This document shows positions 1 to 8,078 of a DNA stretch of 64,000 nucleotides, piece after piece (the stretch's first letter is position 1; each line of letters opens with the position of its first letter). The position numbers were made by a program, and so were the translations under genes. The notes under the pieces were generated by a model. That model was given only the letters and a program-made list of their open reading frames with translations. It searched no databases and was not told the DNA's origin. The stretch lies in contig CAWJHE010000009.1 of the NCBI GenBank assembly GCA_963842455.1, positions 294,165 through 358,164 on the forward strand, given 5' to 3'. Source of the DNA: CAWJHE01 sp963842455. GTDB lineage: Bacteria > Chloroflexota > Anaerolineae > Anaerolineales > UBA4823.

Positions 1-415
1 GTTGAGCATACCGAAAATGATACTTCTGTGTGGTTCTGGTAAATCCATTTTTTTGAGCTGCCCAAATGGGGTCGGTTTCTGCTGGTAGAGCCAAACCGCT
101 TTTCTGAGCAGCCCAACCAATATTGCGTAAACGTGTGGCAAGCGTGATGTTCGCAGATGGTAAATAGTAAACATAGTGCATATCAGCTGCCAACCCCCAT
201 AAGATTGGTGGCGCGCCAACAAGTTGTTGTTCTAATTTCTCGTTGAAATTTAATCCACCTTCCAGGTTGGGGCTATCAATCACATGTGTTTTCCAACGCT
301 GCAAGTTGACAATCGTCCATATCGGTTGGTCCGGCCAAATAAGTGAACGGTCCTGATGTAAACAACGTTCCTGAAAAAGGTGGAACGCATCGTAGAGTGG
401 TTGAAATTCTGTCAT
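1..415 (-). CDS. McrB-like restriction ATPase, N-terminal fragment (cut by window edge)
   Basis: An open frame runs from an ATG at 415 to the left edge of the window (about 138 codons) with no stop. The ATG overlaps the TGA of the upstream McrC frame as ATGA, so the two are probably translationally coupled. The visible part carries a stretch reading LAADMHYVYYLP, which resembles the N-terminal region seen before the AAA GTPase module in McrB-type proteins that partner McrC. The nucleotide-binding motifs would lie beyond the edge and cannot be seen. Assignment rests on this weak N-terminal resemblance and on the McrC neighbour. The order (mcrC first) is the reverse of the E. coli mcrB-mcrC order. 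It could instead be another ATPase partnered with McrC. Confidence 0.55.
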   Translation of the reverse strand, partial: MTEFQPLYDAFHLFQERCLHQDRSLIWPDQPIWTIVNLQRWKTHVIDSPNLEGGLNFNEKLEQQLVGAPPILWGLAADMHYVYYLPSANITLATRLRNIGWAAQKSGLALPAETDPIWAAQKNGFTRTTQKYHFRYAQ

Positions 416-1786
416 GCGGGCCATAATACCTCCGATGGTGAGCCTGCTTGCGCAAAAGTCGAATATATAATATTACGTAATTCTTGGATCAATGGAAAAA
501 TATGTTTCAAAGGTTGATGTAAATTCAAAGTTGCTACGAATATACGGATAGAGGTCTGCTCAATCATCAGTATTTTAGGTGGGAACACTTCTGCTCCAAA
601 CGTGTGCGGATAGAGAAGTAAAATACTATGGCAATGGAATTGGGTTGCATAGGCTAGCATTTGATAGGCATCGCCTTCAGCGACTGCTCGATATGACTCT
701 TTGTAAAGGAAGCGCCTTATTTTTTGTGTCAATGATCAGATTTGGTTGACCCGGTAAACCTATGATAATGTCAGGTTTTAGGGGAAACATCGGTTTCTTG
801 GACAGGGGCATCGGTAAGACCAGGTGTCTCTTTGATATGTTGCCTTGTAATTCGATTGGTAAATCTCGCCATTCCTCAGGCAGAATAAGCCGACTGTAAG
901 TTTGCAGAAAACTGGCGATAAACTGCTCAAATAGGCGGTCCATATCAAAAACAAACGCAAATGCACGCTGCCCACCAGCCAACAATTGTACCGTTAGTCC
1001 TTCTAACAATAACCGAGCTAATTGAAAAGCAGGATAAAAGCGCTCATTCAAGCGATTGAATTCAATGTGATCCAGATCCAAAGAACATAACTGCACAGGT
1101 AGGTGAACTGGCTGCAACCAGTTTTCAAGATCCGCCAACATCTGACGATTTTGTGTATCACGGGTGATCCGCTGTAACCGATCTATTGCGAGACGGAAAA
1201 CCCGGTTAAGTAAGGTGTCTGGCAAATAATCATCGTAGGAGACATCCAATCCTTGAGTTAAGTTCGGCTGATGGGAAAATTGCCGCGCAATGTTCCATCG
1301 CCCGCGCACATAGGGGAGGAAATCTTCTCTACGAATATAATCCTGGTGAAACCCCTGTTGTAATTGGGTCAACAATTCGACTGCGAACAGACGCGTAAGC
1401 ATTTCAAGCCATGTACCACGGTTGGTACTTAAAGATGCCAGAGATTGATTATGTAATTTCAAGCGACGCGCATGGGTTAATAAGTGCAGAAAGTTTTGCG
1501 ATGCAGAGATAGCCGCCTTTTCATGAGACGCTGAGCCTATGACTGCTTCAGCATTGGCCTCTGGATCACAATCAATTTTAGGCAAGATTTGAATCGTGCG
1601 TCCCCCTGCCTGAATCACCCCCACAAATTGAGTTGCGCGCAATCCCTTGCGTTCAAGACGGATCAATTCCTTTCCTGAATTAAGATTTATACGATCCAGG
1701 ATTTCCAATAATGGATCGTCGGCTGTCATGCCAAGAGCATGGTAAGGAACTGTTTGTCTCTCAAAAAGGGTTATTACGCTATTCAC
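412..1786 (-). pseudogene. McrC-family restriction component, frameshifted
   Basis: The protein resembles McrC, the nuclease partner of McrB-type modification-dependent restriction. The first frame (GTG start at 1786, ending at 677) gives 369 residues with the N-terminal McrC region and the nuclease signature LIIDTK near its end. The next expected block, with GDAYQMLAYA, lies in another frame that continues to 412. The two frames overlap around 677-735. The most likely break is the six-T run at 720-725 (six A on the coding strand): removing one base gives one continuous McrC of about 457 residues. So it is either a homopolymer mutation, a phase-variable tract or an assembly error. It overlaps the next gene at ATGA. 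No Shine-Dalgarno sequence is obvious before the GTG. Confidence 0.7.
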
Positions 1787-1896
1787 TATGGCACACTTTG
1801 TATGTTCAAATATAGTTCACAACCGCTTTCCAGGTAATCTAATTTATTTATAACTGCCCACCTTAGCCTATTTGCAGCAGGATAATTAAGCTGTTT

Positions 1897-2073
1897 CTAT
1901 CCAAATTTTTCTTCCATTTCTTCAATTGCAACTTCTAACACTTGTAATAATACTTGATTTTCAATCTTAAAATTAAGATTGTTTGATAATACTCGAAGTG
2001 TCCACCGAATATTACTATCCGCCCGGTTAGTAACCCGAACTCTATCAAACTGCCATCTGTCAGGAAGTGCATA
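1897..2073 (-). pseudogene. Decayed coding fragment, unknown family
   Basis: An open stretch without a start codon runs from just after a TGA (2074-2076) to a TAG at 1897. Its translation looks protein-like, with an ordered start (YALPDRWQFDRVRV) and an acidic helical end (LQVLEVAIEEMEEKFG). No family was recognised. It is probably the 3' end of a gene whose 5' part is lost, since the upstream sequence is interrupted. The rest of 1787-2244 holds no supportable gene. Confidence 0.3.
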
Positions 2074-2244
2074 TCACGTCTGTGTTTTCAGGAAGGTATA
2101 CTCTTCAATGATGGCATCCAGGTTGCGTCTACGGTAAAAAGTTAAGTGCTGCTTCAGTTGTTGTCACGGTGCAAGATCGTGCAGGCCTGCCACATGGTTA
2201 TGGCGATGATCATGCGTGTTTGTCCGCTGAATAACGCCACGCTG

Positions 2245-3106
2245 TCACTCCCAGATCGATAAAATGAGAGATTGCACTTGCGGTAAAAGCTCCGCGGCCG
2301 AAGGCGCATCCGGCACAAAAGGTAGAAGCTGCTGCGCCCATTCCCCACTGGCTACAGCCAACAGATCCTCCGAAATAAAGTCATTCGGAGGTCTCATAGG
2401 TCACTTCGCGGACAACGCATTTCTGCGACAGCAAGGGAATTAGATCATGCGATTTGAGACCAGGAACCTGCAGCAGGTTCCATAGATCGTAATAATCTCG
2501 GCAGACCCGACTGGCGCCCCAACCGCGCTCCTGCAATCGCACCTTACTCTGCAATAACGCGCGCAGTTTCTCAGCAGTTATCTCTGCCAGGGAATAAACT
2601 GGGATATACGCTTCAAAATCCTCGGCAAAACCATGCAGCACAGAGCGATTTTCGGTGGATAACAGGATCGGTTCATCAACAGTGATCTCCACCTTCAGCC
2701 GGCATAAAGCCTGGCGCTGTTCGGGAAACTGCACCCGCACCAGGTAGGCTTACTGTTCACCCGGGTGTGGCTGTTTCAGAATAAGCTGCTCCAGCGCAAC
2801 CTGAAAAGGTCCGCGTTCGTTCAGCATCTCGCCCATGGAACGGACAACCGATTCCATCGCTGCATCGATCTGTTGGATCGGCCCCATCACTCGCGTAGAA
2901 TAATCCAGGTCTTCAGAAAAGCGATAATCCGCAAAATAGAGCTTCTTTAATGCCGTACCTCCTTTCAACACCAGGTTATCACCCAGTCCGTCCGCTTGAA
3001 CAATGGCAGCCAGCAGGTAACTTAAAGCATAGTCTTTTTCAACGATGTATTGCTGGACGTGTTTTTGTCGGGTGATCGACCGGATCATTTGAGGAACACT
3101 GAGCAT
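2245..3106 (-). pseudogene. abiEii: AbiEii-type nucleotidyltransferase toxin, inactivated
   Basis: This is the toxin partner of an AbiE (type IV) toxin-antitoxin and abortive-infection system. AbiEii proteins are nucleotidyltransferases. The N-terminal part (118 residues, ATG at 3106) has the diagnostic KGGTALKKLYF and the catalytic SEDLD of the fold. It is interrupted by TAA at 2750-2752, after which the same frame continues with RVQFPEQRQ and the VEITVDEP strand. In the family this spot commonly reads Gln-Glu-Ala, so a GAA-to-TAA nonsense change is likely. A second break near 2390 (one extra base) shifts the last 48 or so residues, DFISEDLLAV to LILSIWE, ending at TGA 2245. Summed length, about 285 residues, is normal for the family. 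The start abuts the antitoxin stop (TAAATG). Confidence 0.82.
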
Positions 3107-3946
3107 TTAGGACCTTTTTATGTTTTCGCTAATTTGCCAGGAAGGATCAATTTTTTCGCTGCGCGGCTGATTGGAATCCAACAAAATTGTTCCAGTAACC
3201 GGGTAGTTCTGTAATGGGATGAGCAGGTTTTCATCCACTCCCATTCTTTCTAGAAACCATCCCAGACGCTTAATCACAGCGCCGACATCATAACGCAAAG
3301 CGTAAGTAACAAGCCCGCTCAAATCAATATGATCAAGCGTACCTTCCATGATTTCACTTGCCGCACGAACTCCGCCAAAAAGCTCTGGTCGAACGATCAA
3401 ATCCAAAACGGTTCGTTCTCGGTCGGTAATATTCACCTGAGCCCAAGAATTTACCCACTGCTTTTGAAATCCCCAGAACCTATCCTTCTTTACATAGATG
3501 AATTCAAATTCCAGGTTAAAAGCTCTCCAGGAGGCCCTTCCTCTCGGACGATACGCCTTACCGTGACGCATTTCTGGGGTGACGACTTTGACTGGCGTTG
3601 AAGCCTGGATCATGATTGGGTTTTGGGTTGAGAAACCGTGATGCGCCAGCGCCGACCAATGGCTGATTGCCATAGGATGGACCAATGCATTTGCAATGGC
3701 GAAAGGTGGAATATCACCCGCATAAAGAGGGCTTTTTACTGCATATGTTCCACGCTTGAGAATTTCGATCCACCCAGATTGAGACAGCTTACTGATCAGT
3801 TTTCGAATTTGTTGAGCTGTCAACCTTTGGTTATCTGGCAGCGATGAAATCTGATCCAGCGTGAAAATAGGACCAAAAGCATTTACAGCGCTTTCAAGAA
3901 GTTGGATACCCTGAGAATTGGAGTAAGATGTCATCGCCTGTGGCAT
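3107..3946 (-). CDS. abiEi: AbiEi-type antitoxin and autorepressor
   Basis: This 279-residue protein is complete. Its N-terminal winged-helix region (about residues 20-75: TLDQISSLPDNQ, then RKLISKLSQSGWIEILKRGTY) matches the AbiEi antitoxin pattern. The conserved central block follows (ISHWSALAHHGFSTQ), then a C-terminal domain with TDRERTVLDLI. Family members neutralise AbiEii and repress their own promoter through inverted repeats. Such a repeat lies directly upstream at 3954-3996. Start choice is uncertain: ATG at 3946 lies only 6 nt after a TATAAT box, which would give a leaderless mRNA. ATG at 3934 is the alternative. The gene is intact while its toxin is broken, so it is now an orphan antitoxin. 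Confidence 0.85.
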   Translation of the reverse strand: MPQAMTSYSNSQGIQLLESAVNAFGPIFTLDQISSLPDNQRLTAQQIRKLISKLSQSGWIEILKRGTYAVKSPLYAGDIPPFAIANALVHPMAISHWSALAHHGFSTQNPIMIQASTPVKVVTPEMRHGKAYRPRGRASWRAFNLEFEFIYVKKDRFWGFQKQWVNSWAQVNITDRERTVLDLIVRPELFGGVRAASEIMEGTLDHIDLSGLVTYALRYDVGAVIKRLGWFLERMGVDENLLIPLQNYPVTGTILLDSNQPRSEKIDPSWQISENIKRS

Positions 3947-3953
3947 AAAAATA

Positions 3954-3996
3954 TTATACTTCCATAATCCCTTTTAGGGGTATTATGGAAGTATAA
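3954..3996. promoter_or_regulatory. AbiE promoter-operator palindrome
   Basis: A perfect 15-bp inverted repeat (arms 3954-3968 and 3982-3996, core ACTTCCATAAT) is separated by 13 bp. The arm next to abiEi overlaps a TATAAT hexamer (minus strand, 3958-3953), so a bound repressor would occlude the promoter. AbiEi antitoxins are known to bind upstream inverted repeats cooperatively. The -35 hexamer is poor. Confidence 0.75.
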
Positions 3997-4014
3997 AATA
4001 TATTAGGGATAAAT

Positions 4015-4530
4015 AATGTCCTGGTAAGTCAAATTGATCCGCATAGCTTTGTCGAAGCATGTCGGCAAAACCATCCACATAGACTTGTTAGTCACTCAAC
4101 AACTTCCCGCGCGTTGTAGCATTCATCCAGATAATGCGCAGTTCGTCTTTCTTCTGAGCCTGGCCAACCTGCCGTATTTTATTTCAAGTTTAATCCAGAT
4201 ACTGTTGCTAGGTAAGCTGCTGGCCTGAGACTGCGATGACAAAGACCGCTTCGTCGGCGATTTGTACTTCCAGGACTTCGATTCGAATACGACCAACTGT
4301 TTCACCTTCAGGTTTCAATTCAATGTCTGCGGTGGTGGCAACAACTAGAGTGGCGTGGTCACTATCCTGGAAATTAAACTACTCGCATCCTGTATTTGAG
4401 ACAGAGACATTCAAATACCAGCAATCCGTGCCAGCCTTTCTTTCACTGCTTGGTCCAATCGAAAAAGTTCTTTAAGCAGTGCACTGAGTTTTTCGTATGA
4501 GGTTGGTGTTTATCTTTTCCTTGTGTCTCA
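4015..4530 (-). pseudogene. Decayed minus-strand coding fragments
   Basis: This stretch has no intact gene but contains several protein-like segments in shifting frames on the minus strand. One is a helical piece ending SALLKELFRLDQAVKERL with TGA at 4411. Another, with LKPEGETVGRIRIEVLEV, ends at TAG 4208. Others are DELRIIWMNATTREVVE (about 4095-4165) and DGFADMLRQSYADQFDLP (about 4020-4085). A GTG at 4528, right after the 4532-4563 palindrome, could have been the original start. No family was recognised. The pieces look like remnants of one or two genes that have lost their frame several times. Confidence 0.4.
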
Positions 4531-4531
4531 C

Positions 4532-4563
4532 TTTTGATACACAAGACCACTTGTGTATCAAAA
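4532..4563. promoter_or_regulatory. Perfect 14-bp palindrome, probable operator
   Basis: Arms 4532-4545 and 4550-4563 (TTTTGATACACAAG and its complement) flank a 4-bp centre. The palindrome lies just upstream of a GTG that opens the decayed minus-strand gene. The half-site TTGTGTA recurs, on the minus strand, near 4579-4585. There is no T-tract, so an operator is more likely than a terminator. Confidence 0.5.
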
Positions 4564-4652
4564 TTCGCGATAATTAGTACACAAAACTAGAGGAAATTCA
4601 TTAAATTCTTGAAAATAAGGGGGGCTGGAGCAATCTTGTTATCTATCATCAC

Positions 4653-4703
4653 ACTATCCTACTGCGATAATTAGCTCAAAACTAATTATCGCAGTAGGAT
4701 AGT
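4653..4703. repeat. Perfect 22-bp inverted repeat (51-bp hairpin)
   Basis: Arms 4653-4674 and 4682-4703 are perfectly complementary over 22 bp around a 7-bp loop. The inner part, GCGATAATTAG followed by CAAAACTA, recurs imperfectly at 4567-4589. It lies downstream of the transglutaminase-like gene but no T-tract follows the stem. It could be a terminator, a miniature mobile element or a paired operator. Confidence 0.6.
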
Positions 4704-4766
4704 TTACCTGGCGTGATTTGCAGCATTTGCGTTGACCCGCTTCTTCAACGCTGCGGGGTTCTTAGC

Positions 4767-6074
4767 CTAATATTGGTTCTTTACGTCGATTCTCTTTCCG
4801 GTTCTGGCATCGTAAGTATAAACAGCTAAACCACCGGTGAGCTGATCTTGGAAATAAATGTCTTCACGAACCACCGGTCCCACGTCTGCCATACCATCTA
4901 CGGCTGACCAGGCGCCCGCATTGACTTCATTCAGCCAGACTTCATTCCATACATGAAAATCGTAGTCCACTCCGCCGTGACAGTACACACAGGTAACTGT
5001 CCGGATTGGTACGCCGATCGCCCTGGCCATGGCTACCAGCAGGCCGCCGAAATCCATGCATTGCCCCATGGGGTGCGCCTCCCCCCAGTTCCAAAAGCGC
5101 ATGATTGCAGGCGCATCCCGCCAATTAACCGTAAACCCTGGAGTTTGTGTGTTCCACTCACCATCGATAATATCCGAATCTTTGCGCACAATATCAGAAA
5201 TTCTATGGTCCCAGCGGTCTTTAGCAGCCAGCAAGCGCATGGCCTCCTTGGCCGAACGCACCCCTTGCACTTCTGCCATGACAGGCAAAAAGATGATCGG
5301 GTCATACATATTGATGATCCAAATAACCTCCCGGCCATAAACCCACTCGTAGTTAATGTAATCCTTTCCATAATAATTCTTATCGATGCTGCTGAGGGCA
5401 TAATAATTGACTTCGGTCGGTGAAAAGTATCCATTATAAACATCGTTGTCTTTACGCGGGTCGCTGTCATCGTTAAACGGATTGAAAATCACGAAAAAAG
5501 ATGGGGAAAATTCCAGGTCCTGTAAAGCGCTGCTGGCCAGCATATCCCGGTATAGCGAGACCCCAAAACGGTGCTCGCCCAGGGCAGCGTGAGCCGGGAT
5601 AAATATTTCCACGGTGTGGTAAGGAGCGATGGTGCTGATTTCGCGCACCGCCCAGCTGGTATCCGGCAATTCTGGTGTGTACTCCGGGATAGGCTGGTAG
5701 TTTACCTGGCCCGGCTCCAGCACGCTCCAGGAGAAACTATCCGTTACGGCTTGATATTCGCCTGAAAATCCAACCTGGATGGTCAGCCACTGCACGCGCC
5801 GGAAGACAAAATCCGGCCAGGCGGTTGTATAATGCCGGATTTGATTATCACTGGGAAAGGAGACCGTAAGGATCTCTATATCTGGCTGCGAGACTGACAC
5901 GGGGCCATTTAGAATCGTGGGGAAAAAGGTCTGGGAATCCTCCTCTGCTGAAGTAAGGGACGGGGCTATGGGCAATCCATCCTGAGCAAATCCAAAGTCC
6001 CCTGCCGGTAAAATACTGCTCAGCAGAAAAATAATCCCAAGACAAACTAAAAAGCGCTTATTGAATTTCACCAT
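4767..6074 (-). CDS. Secreted transglutaminase-like protein
   Basis: This 435-residue protein starts with a signal peptide (KFNKRFLVCLGIIFLLSSIL) and so should act outside the membrane. The C-terminal third has a transglutaminase-like (papain fold) domain with a full triad: Cys339 in GQCMDFGG, His374 in DFHVWNEVW and Asp393 in WSAVDGMAD. Proteins of this class act as peptidases or amide-bond enzymes; the substrate here is unknown. The 250-residue N-terminal part is probably a beta-rich domain. I chose ATG 6074 over the longer frame from 6191 because GGAGAGG sits at the right distance and the signal peptide begins there. A single gene, transcribed away from the DMT exporter at 6282. Confidence 0.75.
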   Translation of the reverse strand: MVKFNKRFLVCLGIIFLLSSILPAGDFGFAQDGLPIAPSLTSAEEDSQTFFPTILNGPVSVSQPDIEILTVSFPSDNQIRHYTTAWPDFVFRRVQWLTIQVGFSGEYQAVTDSFSWSVLEPGQVNYQPIPEYTPELPDTSWAVREISTIAPYHTVEIFIPAHAALGEHRFGVSLYRDMLASSALQDLEFSPSFFVIFNPFNDDSDPRKDNDVYNGYFSPTEVNYYALSSIDKNYYGKDYINYEWVYGREVIWIINMYDPIIFLPVMAEVQGVRSAKEAMRLLAAKDRWDHRISDIVRKDSDIIDGEWNTQTPGFTVNWRDAPAIMRFWNWGEAHPMGQCMDFGGLLVAMARAIGVPIRTVTCVYCHGGVDYDFHVWNEVWLNEVNAGAWSAVDGMADVGPVVREDIYFQDQLTGGLAVYTYDARTGKRIDVKNQY

Positions 6075-6281
6075 GTAAAACCTCTCCAATAACAACCTGC
6101 ATCCGCTAAAGATAAGTGTACAGCCGAGTTTATAGTAATCTCTCTTCATTGTCAATAGCAGTGACTTGAAATTTACCTCAAATCCTAACAAAACCTTTAC
6201 CGGGGATCAGCCGTTTCTATGTACAATTAGCGTTAGTTTCGATGACACAATTTTTTTAACGAAAGTTGCACACAGACCTTC

Positions 6282-7229
6282 ATGACCGAACCATCTATTT
6301 CAAAGCCTCTACCCGCTCACCAGGCTGTATTGAGCAGACTGGCCATGGCTTTTGTCGCCACCGCCTGGGGCATGGCGTATGTGGCTGTGAAGTATTTGCT
6401 CACCCACGGCTGGAGCCAGACACAGGTCGCCTACATTCGCGTTGTCTTACCCGGGCTTGCTTTAGCGCCGTTGGCTGTCCTGGCATTACGAGCTCACTGG
6501 GGAAAACCCGAGCTTAAATTACTGCCGCGCATAGCCATGCTGGGTTTCTGGGGGTTCGGCGTTTCGCATTTCACGGTGGTCTGGGGCCAGCAAGACACCA
6601 CGGCTGCGGTTGCGGGTTTGCTGTCGGTAGCCTCACCGTTAACCGCCCTGATCCTGGCAGCCATCTTTCAACTCGACCGTTTTTCCTGGTATAAGGCCAC
6701 AGGCGCACTGCTCAGCACTTGCGGTGTGGCGATCGTGGTTTTACTGGGCCGTGGTCCTGCTGAGCTATCTTTCCGCCACCTGGCAGGCCCTTTGTTAATC
6801 ATCCTGGGTTTCGCCCTGGTCGGCGTCTACAACAACGCCATCCGGCCCTTGCAGAGAACCTTCGCACCGGTGGAGGTGAGCGCTTTAACCGCTGTCTCAC
6901 CGGCTTTGTTAGTTTTATGGCCAGCCAGCCAGGCCTTTGGAGCTGCTGATTTAGCGCGCCTGGAACCCGGCTCGATAATTGCCATACTGTGGCTTGGTCT
7001 GGTAGCTGGCGGCCTGGCGATCTTTTCCGTGGGATATGCGGTCAATAAAATTGGCCCCACCTCAGCGGCGTCTTTTTTATATCTCAACCCGGTCATCAGC
7101 ATCCTGGGCGGCTACCTGTTATTAGGCGAGAAAATTACCTTATGGCTGCTCATTGGAGCCAGCCTGATCCTGGGTGGTTTATCCTTAGCTAACAAACGCA
7201 GCCCTGCAACCCCAATCACCACTCCTTGA
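6282..7229 (+). CDS. DMT-family (EamA) transporter
   Basis: This 315-residue integral membrane protein has about ten hydrophobic helices and two EamA-type repeats. The first contains TAWGMAYVAVKYLL and a WGQQDTTAA turn; the second contains ALVGVYNNAIRPL and ASFLYLNPVISILGGYLLLGE, the typical end of EamA repeat 2. Such drug/metabolite transporters usually export amino acids, nucleosides or small metabolites; the substrate cannot be read from sequence. The 3' end overlaps the end of the convergent selenoprotein gene by 14 bp. Confidence 0.85.
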   Translation: MTEPSISKPLPAHQAVLSRLAMAFVATAWGMAYVAVKYLLTHGWSQTQVAYIRVVLPGLALAPLAVLALRAHWGKPELKLLPRIAMLGFWGFGVSHFTVVWGQQDTTAAVAGLLSVASPLTALILAAIFQLDRFSWYKATGALLSTCGVAIVVLLGRGPAELSFRHLAGPLLIILGFALVGVYNNAIRPLQRTFAPVEVSALTAVSPALLVLWPASQAFGAADLARLEPGSIIAILWLGLVAGGLAIFSVGYAVNKIGPTSAASFLYLNPVISILGGYLLLGEKITLWLLIGASLILGGLSLANKRSPATPITTP

Positions 7230-8001
7230 TTCCTAACATTTCAGCCAACCTGGAACGATTGAACTCAACCAGGATCTTTCCGCGCACATTAAATGTCGGG
7301 GTGGTCTCATAGCCCTTTGCCCAGCCGCGTACTCGTTGGGCAGCCTGGCGATCCCGAGCAATATCAATCTCTTTGAAGCGCACATTGTATTGCTGTAAAA
7401 ATGCCCTGGCGCGCCGGCAGGCCGGACACCAGGCAGTACAATACATCACCACGTCCAGATCAGGGTCCCAATCCGCCGCAGCAGCCTGTTCTGACGTCTC
7501 GACTGTACGGGCTTCACCCATCAAACGATCAAAAGAGACATTCTCCATGGCCGCCAGCACCCGGAAAAGCTCGTCATTATCCGGCTGCTCATCCAAATCG
7601 TGAATCCTGGCGTAGCGAACGGTGCAGTTCTTATCGATAACATAAATCGCCCGCTCGCTATGCCCCTCGGAGCGCATGATGCCAAATTGTTGGGCTACTT
7701 TCCCGTGCGGATAAAAATCACTCAGCAGAGGATAGGTGATGCCGCCCAGGCTTTCCGCCCAGGCTTGCAAGCTCGGTACGCTGTCAACGCTGATACCCAG
7801 GACCTGGGTATGGACCCCATCAAACCGGTCTAATGCAACCTGGTAGGATGGGATCTGGCTGGTTCAGACAGGCGTCCAGGCCAGTGGAAAGAAGGCTAAG
7901 ACGACATTTTTCCTGCCCTGGTAATCGCTTAAGCGCACAGGCTTTCCCAGGTGGCTTTCCAGGATAAAATCTGGAGCAGTTTGCCCAATTTTTAGCGCCA
8001 T
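7216..8001 (-). CDS. Peroxiredoxin-glutaredoxin fusion, candidate selenoprotein (Sec at TGA)
   Basis: Read from ATG 8001 (AGGAG upstream) this is one 261-residue protein interrupted only by TGA at 7866-7864 (codon 46). The first 160 residues are an AhpC/TSA (AhpE-like) peroxiredoxin: IGQTAPDFILES, then VVLAFFPLAWTPV, TGA, TSQIPSYQ. The TGA takes exactly the position of the peroxidatic cysteine in the family's TPVC motif. The rest is a glutaredoxin-like domain with YCTAWCPACRRAR (CPAC redox pair) and a cis-Pro TTPTF. The predicted role is reduction of peroxides by Sec46, recycled by the fused thiol domain. A SECIS-like hairpin follows the TGA. The frame has no other stop or frameshift. The alternative, a TGT/TGC-to-TGA nonsense mutation, is less likely given the hairpin and the second such gene. 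Confidence 0.85.
7813..7855 (-). promoter_or_regulatory. Candidate bacterial SECIS element
   Basis: On the coding strand, 8 nt after the TGA, a 9-bp stem (GATCCCATC with GATGGGGTC, one G-U) encloses a CU/UU internal loop. Above that lie 3 bp, one bulged A, then 4 bp capped by the loop GCATTA. The loop begins with G and lies 27 nt after the UGA. The published bacterial SECIS consensus expects a small apical loop 16-37 nt downstream with a G in its first two positions. Folding was done by eye. Confidence 0.75.
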
Positions 8002-8078
8002 GTTTATCTCCTAAAATTCAGAATCGTACTGGATAGTTCTATTATACCCCAGGCGTCAATCCAGGAGGCAGCGCTGCT

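Noticed and set aside
2750..2752. Possible recoding of the AbiEii stop
   Set aside because: The stop is TAA, not TGA, and a second frameshift follows, so decay explains it better than recoding.
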